64,000 nt of DNA, taken from Plasmodiophora brassicae (taxonomy: Eukaryota; Endomyxa: Phytomyxea; Phytomyxea; Plasmodiophorida). Both the position numbers and the translations under genes were made by a program. The notes beneath the pieces were generated by a model. That model made no database searches. It was not told the origin of the DNA and was given only the letters and a program-made list of their open reading frames with translations. The DNA lies in contig CP145422.1 in assembly GCA_036867785.1 (NCBI GenBank), positions 372,001 to 436,000 on the forward strand. Reading direction: 5' to 3'. Below are positions 9,950 through 19,847 of this stretch, piece after piece (positions within the stretch are counted from its first letter, which is position 1; every line of letters starts with the position of its first letter).

Positions 9950-10595
9950 TTACTTGGTAGACATGGTGGCATGGGCACTCTTGACCAACTCGAGGTCAGC
10001 GATGTTATCGAAGTACGTCTTCAGCGTCGGATACGCGGCAACGTCGATGCCGATGAACTTCAGCAATGACAGGGAGACGTACAGGTAGGCATCAGCGATG
10101 GAGAACGCGTTTCCAACCAGGTATTGCTTGTTGTTGAGCTCGTGCTTGGACAGGTAGTCGAGCTTGCTGGCCAGCTTGGTCTTCGCCCATCGTTGCACCT
10201 CGTCTGGTGTTCCAGGGGTGAAGAACGGGACAAGCATGGTATGCACTTCGCTGGAAATATACGACACCTTCGACTGAACCAGGTAGCGCTCATTCGTTCC
10301 GGCGGCAGGCACCAGCCCCGAATCCGGGCTCTGATCGGCGATTCACTGTAGAGTTGCCGCATTTTCGTTCAGGATGGTCTTGTCGTCGAGGACGATACAC
10401 GGCACGTTTCCCTTCGGGTTGATCTGGTAGAAATCCTCGCCGTTGTGTGGCCCCGTGAGAACCTTATGCGTCGCGATGTCAACCTCGTAGACGTTGACCT
10501 TGGACCCGATCAGGCCGGCCTTGTGTGCCGCGATAAAGTTGCAGGCGGCTGCCCGCACGAGAAGAGTCAGTCTACGTATAACTGTGCAGAGGCAT
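9950..10595 (-). pseudogene. Glutathione S-transferase, decayed copy
   Basis: The minus strand encodes a GstA-like protein: AAACNFIAAHKAGL, YEVDIATHKV, QINPKGNVPCIVLDD (the cis-Pro glutathione-binding motif), NENAATLQ, IADQSPDSGLVPAAGTNERY, and a C-terminal helical domain with LSKHELNNKQYLVGNAFSIA and DAYLYVSL. The conserved Tyr of LQYIAD is replaced by an in-frame TGA (near 10346). At the 5' end the expected AQLYVD-SSR-AAACN run is split over frames (near 10570). No introns are present, unlike most neighbours. The copy looks like a pseudogene, possibly retro-derived, although no poly(A) tract is visible at its 3' end. Its 5' end abuts LINE sequence. Confidence 0.7.
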
Positions 10596-10599
10596 GGGT

Positions 10600-12411
10600 C
10601 CACTCACCGCAAGAGAGTGGCGCGTCCTGGAGCTGGGCATCGTGGGCGAAATCACCGCCACGCATCACCATGCCCAGGAACTTGGTCGGGGACGCCAGGT
10701 CGGCCTCGTCCGGGATCTCGTCCCCGTTGACAGTGAACGTCGCGCCGCGGCGGTCCCTCGTCACCTGCGACTTCCTCGCGTTGAACGCGAACCGGTGCTG
10801 CCGGGCGTACGCCTCGCAGTAGTCCAGCATCCGCTGCGCGACGTCGTCCGACAACGCGTACAGAGACGTGTCGTCGGCGAACATCTGCGCAGGGACGGGC
10901 TGGCCGTACAGCGAGGGTGCGACGCGCCCGAAGGTGCGACACAGCCCGGCAGGCAGGTCGTCGATTTGGATATTGAAGAGGAACGGGGACAACACGGCAC
11001 CTTGGAAGACGCCGACTAGCACATCGATCGCGCTCGATATCTGCCCGTCCAACTTCACCTGAAACGTGCATCCGTCAAATAGCAATTGGACGACGGCGAC
11101 AGCGTGAACGGGGACGCCGCGCGCCAGCAACCTCTCGTAGACGAGCACGCGCTCGGTCGTGTCGAACGCCTTCTGGATGTCCAGGAGGATCGCCGTGACC
11201 GGCTGCTTCAGTCGCCGGTACTTGTCGATCAGCTCGCTGGCGACCCAGATCGCCTCGGGGCAACCGATACCGTCCTGGAACCCGAACTGGAGGCGGTGCA
11301 CGCGCAACCAGCCGCGCGACTGCATCATTCAGACGAGGCAGCCCTCGTACGACTTCCGCAGGTGCGACAGGAGCGCAATGCCCCGCCAGCTGCCCGGATC
11401 CATCGGGTCGCAGTCCTTCTTCAGCGACGGCTTCATGAACGCCGTCTTCCACGCGGTCGGCACGAGCTGAAGCGAGTAAAACACGACGAACATGGCCGAG
11501 ATCCAGCGCCGCCGTGTCGCCTTTGAACACATCGAGCGGCATGTTGTCGGGACCAACGCCCTTGACCCATTTCTGCCGCTCGATCGCGCTTGCGACGGAC
11601 GCGGGGCTGAACGCGCCGGCCTCTTCCGGGTCCAGACGACACGGTCGGCGGTACTCGACACGATCGGGAGCGCATCGGCAGCGCGGGCAAACACGTCACG
11701 GTACTTGTCGGCGAACTGCTCGAGCGACGGGCGCTGTGATGGCCGCAGCTCGGCCGACTTGGCGAACAGTCGATGCAGCTTGGAAAGGAAGAAGCCCAGA
11801 TCGGCCGTCTGCATGGCGCGCCAGTCGACCGGCATGACCCGCGAGCGGCCCCGCCGTCACTGGTCGCGCCGCCAGCACGCCCGCCGCTCGACCGTCGTCC
11901 GGCCGGATCACGTCCATCGAATAGTCGCACAGCACGACGATGGCGCCCTGCATGGCCTGCCGGTCGCCGTCGACCAGGTCGTCGACGTCGGCAGCCGCCT
12001 GCCGCCACATGCCCAACAGGTGCTTGTAGCACGGGTGGAGCACATCGTTATAGTGCTTACTATTCCACGCCTGGAATGTCCCGCGCCTTCCCTCAGCGGC
12101 GCCGGCGCTCTGGTCTCGTCGTCACGCTCGAGAGGGGCGACACAGGCTTCATAGGAAGTCAGTATGACGAATGAGCCACTGTATTTCGTGCAAATGGGAT
12201 TCCGGGCCTCGCTGGCTACGAAGCACCCGTTGTGGAACCATTGGGGTTGCTCTTTGCCGCCACAATATGGGTCACGCGACTCGCATGTCGACCGGCGGCA
12301 ACTGGCGCTGGGCACCGCTGGTCTGCTGGACGATCTGCAGGACAGGCAATCGACGCTCGCCAGGCGGACGGACGACGACCTCAGTGGCGCTCTTGGTGGT
12401 TCGGCACACAC
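10600..12411 (-). mobile_element. LINE-type non-LTR retrotransposon remnant (reverse transcriptase)
   Basis: The minus strand carries a non-LTR reverse transcriptase. An N-terminal RT block has LVPTAWKTAFMKPSLKK and DPGSWRGIALLSHL. Motif A is LLDIQKAFDTTERV, motif B GVFQGAVLSPFLFNIQ, motif C QMFADDTSLYAL and motif D/E PTKFLGMVMRGG. A stop separates the first block from the rest (near 11329), and the 5' part shifts frame around 11500-11700, so it is dead. At its 5' side (about 12130-12411) a Cys/His-rich segment ending PQWFHNGCF resembles a PHD finger, which some LINEs carry in their first reading frame. No endonuclease domain or poly(A) tail is seen. The 3' end runs directly into the GST pseudogene. 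Confidence 0.75.
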
Positions 12412-12788
12412 ATCGATGCATGGTGCAGGTCAGGGCGCGCCAGACCGATCGCAGCGAGCGGCGGGTGGCCAGGTCGCCACCTCCGCTGAGGATCAGGCCA
12501 GCGCGGTGCTGGACCCGGCCAGGCCCAGCAGGACGCCGCTGCCCCGCTGCGGCTGATGCTGGACGGGAGATGGCAGGCGACAGCAGGCGTACCCTGCCCA
12601 GCACGAGTTAGGCGGCCTGGGTCTGTGCCTGAGGCGACGATTCGTACCCGGCGGCGACGTGCAGGGCATCCTCCCAGACGTGCTTGACGCGACGTTTTAC
12701 ATGCGGCTAATGAGTTCGATGACGCGCGCGAAGTCAAGCGTCCAGCAGGACGTGTTGAGATCGTATTGGGTCTGTTGGGGAATGTCAC
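12412..12788. other. No gene seen; left flank of the kinase array
   Basis: About 375 bp of GC-rich sequence between the LINE debris and the first array unit. The array's own TATA-bearing upstream segment (present before units 2-5) is absent here, so unit 1 starts with a different flank. Confidence 0.5.
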
Positions 12789-13126
12789 TGGTCGGCGGCG
12801 AAGTCGACGCAGGGGCAGGCAGGCGCGTTGTCAGGGACGACCTGCCGTGTGATGTAGAAGACAACGGCATGTCGGGCGGCCATGAAATGAGCCGACCCTG
12901 GTATTGTCGGCGTATCGCAGCGACATGTTGTTGGAGCTAGCCCGACGGGACATCTGCGCGTGCGCGTCGACCTCGGTGCTGCGCACGCACGATGAGCGAA
13001 TGAGGCCGTTCCTGGAGCGTCCGAGCGCCATGTAAGTCATCCAGGGTTGCGTGAATATTCCGGGACCAGACCCGACTACACGTCGTCCATAGTCCCGTCA
13101 GTTTGCGAGCCACGTACAACGCGCGT

Positions 13127-13758
13127 GTTCTCGGTATAGATCTTATAACGGGCGTTATATAACATTATGTCACAGAGGCGTTATATAACGCGTTATATTC
13201 CATTTATAATGAATAACAGTGTACCGGTCATGTTTCACACCCATCCTGATTCTACGACCACTTCCTCGGTATCAGAGTCGCTGTAGATCGATCGGTCGAG
13301 TTAGACCGTCCTAAGGATCCTCCAACGGCCGTATGAGTAGCGGCGTTCCTGGGAGTATTCGTAGCCGTGGCAGTTGACGATGTTGCCCCACCCGCTCGTA
13401 GGATCCCAATCGTTCGTGGAAGCCGAGTGCAGACACGCTGGTGAGACTGCAACCGAGTCAGATTCGCCGCCACCGAGGCACTACAGTATTTGCAGGTAAC
13501 CCGTTGGACTTTGCCAGAGCTATCGCAAGGTTCCGAGAAGTCATTCCACACTGCAGACTTACGCTTCCCCATCGTCGAGAATTGTGCTTCGAGATGTCAA
13601 TGCGAGCCCGACGGATTTCCACGGCCTCTCCGCGCAGTCCGGGCTGTCCGGGGGGCGGGGCGGTCTCCAAGAGTCTCCAAAAAGGGCGTTATATAACCGT
13701 TATATAACCGTTACCCACCCTCCCGCCAAGCGTTATATAACAGATCTATAGTTCTCGG
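13127..13758. mobile_element. Short hAT-family DNA transposon with 8-bp target-site duplication
   Basis: A 616-bp insertion (13135-13750) interrupts the leader of array unit 1 and is absent from units 2-5, which gives an exact empty site. It is flanked by a perfect 8-bp duplication, gttctcgg (13127-13134 and 13751-13758). The ends are inverted repeats starting tatagatct. Several copies of the palindrome gttatataac form subterminal repeats at both ends. An 8-bp duplication is the hallmark of hAT elements, and the element encodes a BED finger. It is far too short for a full hAT transposase, so it is non-autonomous. Confidence 0.88.
13252..13572 (-). CDS. BED-type zinc finger protein inside the hAT element
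   Basis: A 106-residue reading frame with ATG at 13572. It begins MGKRKSAVWNDFSEPCDSSG, with VTCKYCSASVAANLTRLQSH and a following Cys. The aromatic residues and the C-x2-C...H-x4-C pattern fit a BED finger, the DNA-binding module at the N-terminus of hAT transposases. The Ser/Thr/Ala-rich tail ends soon after, and the RNase H-like catalytic and dimerisation domains are missing. It is either a remnant of a transposase or a small DNA-binding protein that recognises the element's ends. Confidence 0.7.
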   Translation of the reverse strand: MGKRKSAVWNDFSEPCDSSGKVQRVTCKYCSASVAANLTRLQSHQRVCTRLPRTIGILRAGGATSSTATATNTPRNAATHTAVGGSLGRSNSTDRSTATLIPRKWS

Positions 13759-13818
13759 AGAGGCTGCTCGCTCCACGGACTTGGCCATTGCGCATTCCGC
13801 AACGCATCATCATCATCA

Positions 13819-16143
13819 ATGGCGACATCGTCGTCGTCGGCACCGCTGTCGCCCTCCTCGTCATCATGGCTCAACGAGTGTGTCGATGATCTAATGCGGG
13901 TCGTCGCCTTCTTTCGTGAAACCCTACGCGTCGACATGGACCAAACTTGGCTGTATGGCCAAGCGCTACTGGTTTTGCCCGCTGATCGGCGGTCCGAACA
14001 GCACGCCAACATGCTAATTCAGATGTACAACGACCGACTGCGGGCCGCTGCCGATATACCTGCCTTGCCACCGCAGTACCGTCGTGGTGACCTGGCAGCC
14101 GCTGCGTCCGACACCGCCGCCCACGAGTATAACAAGTTGAGGCCGTCCATGCAGCGCAATAAGTTCCCATTGGCGTCCCTGTCTCGGGCATATTCCCTTT
14201 CGCAATTTGGCGTCGTCTCAGACTATGCGCTGCAGCAGCTGGTTCCCAACTTCAACCGTGACGCGTATGGGAGCATCGCCTGGCAGAACGAGGTCTCAGG
14301 AGACGGCGACACAATGATGGCGTTGCTGCCAGAAGAAGACTGGTTCCCATCGCGCATGGTCAAGCGGTCGCTCGACGTCAACAACGGTGGTGATATCATC
14401 AAGAATCAGTACGTCCGGTACTGTCGGGAGGTCGCCATCGGTGTCGTCGTCGAGTTTCAGCAATCAACCCTGAGCGGCGAGCGCCAAGAGCTGCAGTTCC
14501 ACTGCCGCTTATGGGACCGGCTCCTTAACGCATTGCTGCGTCCGCTGACCAAACCGCTGTTGACGTCGGTGTTGGAGCTGTCTATGGCCGGCGTGATTGA
14601 GGGGTATTCCCCGCCGTTCGCTGACTACGCGTGCATGCTGGCTCCAGATAACAACGATGAGGATCGTGTTGCCAGAGCACGGCAGCTGCCTCTGCTTCTG
14701 GTCGAGGTATCGGCGCACGCCGTCGGGAACGAAGAAGATCATAAGGATTTCCGCAAATTGCTCGTCATGATGGCGGTGACGCTGCTTGCACGCATCGGTT
14801 CTGTTCGACGTCGTCCTGTCGGCGAACGGAGCAGCTTGCGCCAGTTCGGGTTGCTTGTCGGCGCGTTCCAATTCCAGCCAGTTGTCATGATTCCGATTTT
14901 TGATAACGACCACGATGCGGGCCGTGTGTCGTTCGTTGCTCGCTGCGACCCGACCTGGCGATCGTTCGTACGGACGCCTTCGCATGAAGCAGTGCAGCTC
15001 CAGGGTGTCTACAGCGACATTGAGGCGCCGCAGTCGTTGGACCGCGACAATGAGGCGTTCCTCACGGAGTTGGCGCATCGCGTCGCATCGGCCGCCGCTG
15101 CAGTCGCTCGCACAAGACCCCCTCCTGATCCGGCGCCGCAACAAGCCGACGTCCTGAACCGGCTCCGCTCATTGTCCTCCTTTTGCGACGCCGTGCGTCG
15201 TCAGGCCAGTGTCTACCACGCGATGCTGTCGCATGGCGACGTCGAGGACGTGTTTCCGTACCCGACATCGTTTGGCCCCCCACCGTCATCGCGGCCATCC
15301 ACGGCGAAGTGGCCGCATTCGCAGCGGACGCCGTCGAGGAAATCAGGGAGTCCGCGCACGAGTTCTTCTGGTCGTCCACCGCGCAAACGCGGACGCTCCG
15401 ACGGACCAAGTCGTACTCGCCAAGCTGCGTCTGTCGCACTGGTCGATGACCTCGCCGTCAAACACAAGATGGGCAGCGCCGCCGAAGAGCCCGCGCTCAT
15501 GCGGGACTCGCAGGGCGACGGCGTCGCACGCCTGTTCGGGTCCATCGCCTTGCCGCGCAGCAACGGCGGCGGCGTTGTTCTTATTGAAGAGCGCCTCGAC
15601 GACGTCGATTTCGGGCAGTTGTCAGTTAACGACATCGGCTTGGTGCTTGTGCGCTTCTTTATCGACGGCTTGGCCGCACTCGGCACGTTATCTCGCGCCG
15701 GCATTGTCCACCGCGACATTAACCCGAACAACATCATGTACAGCGTCGCCGTGCAAGGTTGGCGGGTGACCGATTTCGATCTGGCGTGTCGTGTGGACGA
15801 CCCGCAGACGGGCGTGGAGCTGCGACCCGGTGCCGGTACCCAAGGGTACATCGCGCCGGAAGCGCTGGACGCCGGCGTCTATTCGGCGTCCTCCGACATG
15901 TGGAGCCTGGGTCGCACAGCGGCGTATTTCCTGTCCTGTGCTCAGGACGAGGTGTGGAGGCGCCCCGACGTTCCCCACAAGTTCGACGACGTTCTTTGCC
16001 ACCTGGAGATGATAGCGCACAACATGTCGGCACCGGAGCCCGCCCAACGCATCGTATCGCCGAGCGTCCACGAATTCCTGGTCGACTTGCACAATGAGTT
16101 CCAGCAGAATGCTGCGGACAACGGCTTCATTGCCCGGCGATGA
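13819..16143 (+). CDS. Nuclease-like/FunK1-like kinase fusion protein, array copy 1
   Basis: 774 residues, no introns, no signal peptide; the ATG follows a CAT-rich leader. Residues about 1-230 are an uncharacterised helical region. Residues about 265-390 look like a PD-(D/E)XK-type fold: LLLVEVSAHA (Glu296), then KDFRKLLVMM and FGLLVGAF, the pattern seen N-terminal to kinases in fungal FunK1-like and Crinkler-type proteins. The usual catalytic Lys is Ser here (EVS), so activity is doubtful. A basic Ser/Pro linker with RPPRKRGRS (about 485-530) could be a nuclear signal. The kinase (about 535-760) keeps a candidate beta-3 Lys (LAVKHK), a helix-C Glu (EEPALM), IVHRDINPNNIMY and GTQGYIAPEAL, but has DFD in place of DFG, as FunK1 kinases do. 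This copy is unique at residues 43-52 and lacks the TATA-bearing upstream segment. Confidence 0.88.
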   Translation: MATSSSSAPLSPSSSSWLNECVDDLMRVVAFFRETLRVDMDQTWLYGQALLVLPADRRSEQHANMLIQMYNDRLRAAADIPALPPQYRRGDLAAAASDTAAHEYNKLRPSMQRNKFPLASLSRAYSLSQFGVVSDYALQQLVPNFNRDAYGSIAWQNEVSGDGDTMMALLPEEDWFPSRMVKRSLDVNNGGDIIKNQYVRYCREVAIGVVVEFQQSTLSGERQELQFHCRLWDRLLNALLRPLTKPLLTSVLELSMAGVIEGYSPPFADYACMLAPDNNDEDRVARARQLPLLLVEVSAHAVGNEEDHKDFRKLLVMMAVTLLARIGSVRRRPVGERSSLRQFGLLVGAFQFQPVVMIPIFDNDHDAGRVSFVARCDPTWRSFVRTPSHEAVQLQGVYSDIEAPQSLDRDNEAFLTELAHRVASAAAAVARTRPPPDPAPQQADVLNRLRSLSSFCDAVRRQASVYHAMLSHGDVEDVFPYPTSFGPPPSSRPSTAKWPHSQRTPSRKSGSPRTSSSGRPPRKRGRSDGPSRTRQAASVALVDDLAVKHKMGSAAEEPALMRDSQGDGVARLFGSIALPRSNGGGVVLIEERLDDVDFGQLSVNDIGLVLVRFFIDGLAALGTLSRAGIVHRDINPNNIMYSVAVQGWRVTDFDLACRVDDPQTGVELRPGAGTQGYIAPEALDAGVYSASSDMWSLGRTAAYFLSCAQDEVWRRPDVPHKFDDVLCHLEMIAHNMSAPEPAQRIVSPSVHEFLVDLHNEFQQNAADNGFIARR

Positions 16144-16882
16144 ATCTCCTCGGTCACCCGCACGCCATCGCTTGTCGTCATCGTCAGGCCACCGCTCTCT
16201 CGGGCTTTTCAGTTCGATACAGCAATCCGTCTTCCCGTCCGGTCGCATGTCACGCGGGACAATGGCCCCTTGTGGGCTACCACTACCTGACTTCGTGGAT
16301 CGATCGTGTGACGGTAGTGACTCTCTGCTTTGTGCACTGTGAGGCACGCCGAAACGTCCGAGCAAGAAGCAGGGCGCGGCTGCAAAGAGCATCCATGGGT
16401 TTAAAGACTAGAGTGGGGCATTTTACAGCCTTTAGAGTGTTGACTCAAACCTGCTCGGCGGTGAGTACAGAGATGGGCCGATTATGGGTTTAATGAATAA
16501 TGTGATATTTAGTTCGTACTCCAACCTTGATTCGCATTGCCATGCGTCGAGACTAACCACAACGAATACGGCGGGCGACGTGAATCATTCACCAGTTGAT
16601 ATTCAAAATCACGATTGAATCGTTGTTCGCGTTCCAATTTCGAAATGCAAGACGGTTGCAGGAAAATCGGCTTCTCGTACGATTCGAAAATTGTAGTCCC
16701 GTGTCTGCAGACTCTTGACGGCACGTAATGACACAGAAACAGAATGACGTTTATCGATCGCATCGTCACGACGACGGCAGCCTCGCCACGTCATCGTGCT
16801 AAATCGGGGCACGCAGTTTGTCTAAATATAGTCCAGGACCGTCAGGTCAGGTGGCAGCACGTTGATGTAGGGAACGAGACGC

Positions 16883-16891
16883 TATAAATAG
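16883..16891 (+). promoter_or_regulatory. TATA box of the array unit (also 20587, 24291, 27995)
   Basis: gctataaatag occurs once per unit, directly followed by a 6-bp inverted repeat, tagagc-ccc-gctcta. It lies 640 bp upstream of each start codon of copies 2-5. Copy 1 lacks this segment. Confidence 0.55.
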
Positions 16892-16924
16892 AGCCCCGCT
16901 CTACAAAATCAACAGGTTTCTTAC

Positions 16925-17098
16925 ATCTAACCTGCATCGCCAGGAAGATGCACGTTGGTTGCAGACGGTTACCCCTGCATTCAACCTGCATCCCGGTCCG
17001 AGAGGGTCCGTGGCAAATTATGGATCTGCATCGTTCCTGCATCTACACCGGATGCAGGAGAGATGCAAGGTGGGCTTCCTGCAACCGTCCTGCATCCA
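16925..17098 (+). repeat. TGCATC-rich tract with hairpin in the array leader
   Basis: Just downstream of the TATA box the word ctgcatc, or its reverse complement gatgcag, recurs about ten times in 170 bp. One pair forms a perfect 8-bp hairpin, cctgcatc-tacaccg-gatgcagg (17036-17058). The tract repeats in units 2, 3 and 4 at +3704 bp steps. It could bind a factor or fold in the transcript leader. Confidence 0.6.
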
Positions 17099-17522
17099 AA
17101 ACCCGGCCAGTGTGGTCGGCGGCGAAGTCGACCCAGGTGCAGGCAGGCGTGTCGTCAGGGACGACCTGCCATGTGATGTCGAAGACAACGGTATGTCGGG
17201 CGGCCATGAAATGAGCCGACCCTGGTATTGTCGGCGTATCGCAGCGACATGTTGTTGGAGCCAGCCCGTCGGGACATCTGCGCGTGCGCGTCGCCCTCGG
17301 TGCTGCGCACGCACGATGAGCGAATGAGGCCGTTCCTGGAGCGTCCGAGCGACATGTAAGTCATCCAGGGTTGCGTGAATATTCCGGGACCAGACCCGAC
17401 TCCACGTCGTCCAGAGTCCAGTCAGTTTGCGAGGCACGTAAATACAACGCGCGTGTTCTCGGAGAGGCTGCTCGCTCCACGGACTTGGCCATTGCGCATT
17501 CCGCAACGCATCATCATCATCA

Positions 17523-19847
17523 ATGGCGACATCGTCGTCGTCGGCACCGCTGTCGCCCTCCTCGTCATCATGGCTCAACGAGTGTGTCGATGATCTAATG
17601 CGGGTCGTCGCCTTCTGTCGTGAAACCCTACGCGTCGACATGGACCAAACTTCGCTGAATCTTTATGCGATAGCGGTTTTGCCCGCTGATCGGCGGTCCG
17701 AACAGCACGCCAACATGCTAATTCAGATGTACAACGACCGACTGCGGGCCGCTGCCGATATACCTGCCTTGCCACCGCAGTACCGTCGTGGTGATCTGGC
17801 AGCCGCTGCGTCCGACACCGCCGCCCACGAGTATAACAAGTTGAGGCCGTCCATGCAGCGCAATAAGTTCCCGTTGGCGTCCCTGTCTCGGGCATATTCC
17901 CTGTCGCAATTTGGCGTCGTCTCAGACTATGCGCTGCAGCAGCTGGTTCCCAACTTCAACCGTGACGCGTATGGGAGCATCGCCTGGCAGAACGAGGTCT
18001 CAGGAGACGGCGACACAATGATGGCGTTGCTGCCAGAAGAAGACTGGTTCCCATCGCGCATGGTCAAGCGGTCGCTCGACGTCAACAACGGTGGTGATAT
18101 CATCAAGAATCAGTACGTCCGGTACTGTCGGGAGGTCGCCATCGGTGTCGTCGTCGAGTTTCAGCAATCAACCCTGAGCGGCGAGCGCCAAGAGCTGCAG
18201 TTCCACTGCCGCTTATGGGACCGGCTCCTTAACGCATTGCTGCGTCCGCTGACCAAACCGCTGTTGACGTCGGTGTTGGAGCTGTCTATGGCCGGCGTGA
18301 TTGAGGGGTACTCCCCGCAGTTCGCTGACTACGCGTGCATGCTGGCTCCGGATAACAACGATGAGGATCGTGTCGCCAGAGCACGGCAGCTGCCTCTGCT
18401 TCTGGTCGAAGTATCGGCGCACGCCGTCGGGAACGAAGAAGATCATAAGGATTTCCGCAAATTGCTCGTCATGATGGCGGTGACGCTGCTTGCACGCATC
18501 GGTTCTGTTCGACGTCGTCCTGTCGGCGAACGGAGCAGCTTGCGCCAGTTCGGGTTGCTTGTCGGCGCGTTCCAATTCCAGCCAGTTGTCATGATTCCGA
18601 TTTTTGATAACGACCACGATGCGGGCCGTGTGTCGTTCGTTGCTCGCTGCGACCCGACCTGGCGATCCTTCGTACGGACGCCTTCGCATGAAGCAGTGCA
18701 GCTCCAGGGTGTCTACAGCGACATTGAGGCGCCGCAGTCGTTGGACCGCGACAATGAGGCGTTCCTCACGGAGTTGGCGCATCGCGTCGCATCGGCCGCC
18801 GCTGCAGTCGCTCGCACAAGACCCCCTCCTGATCCGGCGCCGCAACAAGCCGACGTCCTGAACCGGCGCCTCCGCTCATTGTCCTCCTTTTGCGACGCCG
18901 TGCGTCGTCAGGCCAGTGTCTACCACGCGATGCTGTCGCATGGCGACGTCGAGGACGTGTTTCCGTACCCGACATCGTTTGGCCCACCGTCATCGCGGCC
19001 ATCCACGGCGAAGCGGCCGCATTCGCAGCGGACGCCGGCGAAAAAATCAGGGAGTCCGCGCACGAGTTCTTCTGGTCGTCCACCGCGCAAACGCGGACGC
19101 TCCGACGGACCAAGTCGTACTCGCCAAGCTGCGTCTGTCGCGCTCGTCGATGACCTCGCCGTCAAACAGAAGATGGGCAGCGCCGCCGAAGAGCCCGCGC
19201 TCATGCGGGACTCGCAGGGCGACGGCGTCGCACGCCTGTTCGGGTCCATCGCCTTGCCGCGCAGCAACGGCGGCGGCGTTGTTCTTGTTGAAGAGCGCCT
19301 CGACGACGTCGATTTCGGGCAGTTGTCAGTTAACGACATCGGCTTGGTGCTTGTGCGCTTCTTTATCGACGGCTTGGCCGCACTCGGCACGTTATCTCGC
19401 GCCGGCATTGTCCACCGCGACATTAACCCGAACAACATCATGTACAGCGTCGCCGTGCAAGGTTGGCGGGTGACCGATTTCGATCTGGCGTGTCGTGTGG
19501 ACGACCCGCAGACGGGCGTGGAGCTGCGACCCGGTGCCGGTACCCAAGGGTACATCGCGCCGGAAGCGCTGGACGCCGGCGTCTATTCGGCGTCCTCCGA
19601 CATGTGGAGCCTGGGTCGCACAGCGGCGTATTTCCTGTCCTGTGCTCAGGACGAGGTGTGGAGGCGCCCCGACGTTCCCCACAAGTTCGACGACGTTCTT
19701 TGCCACCTGGAGATGATAGCGCACAACATGTCGGCACCGGAGCCCGCCCAACGCATCGTATCGCCGAGCGTCCACGAATTCCTGGTCGACTTGCACAATG
19801 AGTTCCAGCAGAATGCTGCGGACAACGGCTTCATTGCCCGGCGATGA
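17523..19847 (+). CDS. Nuclease-like/FunK1-like kinase fusion protein, array copy 2
   Basis: Same length and domain order as copy 1. It differs from copy 1 at residues 43-52 (SLNLYAIAV against WLYGQALLV), in Cys for Phe in FCRETL, and in Gln for Pro in GYSPQF. In the linker it carries the second sequence type: NRRLRSL, STAKRPHSQRTPAKKS and VKQKMG, with VLVEER in the kinase N-lobe. Copy 3 shares all of these. The HRD, DFD and helix-C residues are intact. A TATA box (16883-16891) lies 640 bp upstream. The leader between them has several ATGs and a strong gtaagt donor (17356), so a spliced 5' leader is likely. Confidence 0.88.
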   Translation: MATSSSSAPLSPSSSSWLNECVDDLMRVVAFCRETLRVDMDQTSLNLYAIAVLPADRRSEQHANMLIQMYNDRLRAAADIPALPPQYRRGDLAAAASDTAAHEYNKLRPSMQRNKFPLASLSRAYSLSQFGVVSDYALQQLVPNFNRDAYGSIAWQNEVSGDGDTMMALLPEEDWFPSRMVKRSLDVNNGGDIIKNQYVRYCREVAIGVVVEFQQSTLSGERQELQFHCRLWDRLLNALLRPLTKPLLTSVLELSMAGVIEGYSPQFADYACMLAPDNNDEDRVARARQLPLLLVEVSAHAVGNEEDHKDFRKLLVMMAVTLLARIGSVRRRPVGERSSLRQFGLLVGAFQFQPVVMIPIFDNDHDAGRVSFVARCDPTWRSFVRTPSHEAVQLQGVYSDIEAPQSLDRDNEAFLTELAHRVASAAAAVARTRPPPDPAPQQADVLNRRLRSLSSFCDAVRRQASVYHAMLSHGDVEDVFPYPTSFGPPSSRPSTAKRPHSQRTPAKKSGSPRTSSSGRPPRKRGRSDGPSRTRQAASVALVDDLAVKQKMGSAAEEPALMRDSQGDGVARLFGSIALPRSNGGGVVLVEERLDDVDFGQLSVNDIGLVLVRFFIDGLAALGTLSRAGIVHRDINPNNIMYSVAVQGWRVTDFDLACRVDDPQTGVELRPGAGTQGYIAPEALDAGVYSASSDMWSLGRTAAYFLSCAQDEVWRRPDVPHKFDDVLCHLEMIAHNMSAPEPAQRIVSPSVHEFLVDLHNEFQQNAADNGFIARR

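Larger units (their letters stand above)
16144..17112 (+). other. Inter-gene segment of the array unit
   Basis: About 970 bp repeated after copies 1-4 (also 19848-20816, 23552-24520, 27256-28224). It holds the 3' region of one gene, an AT-richer stretch without conserved coding (about 16400-16800), then the promoter and TGCATC tract listed separately. The short open frames on both strands in this segment look incidental. Confidence 0.6.

Noticed and set aside
14509-15144. Minus-strand frames of about 211-234 codons repeated in every array unit
   Set aside because: They are antisense to the kinase gene and recur only because the unit is repeated.
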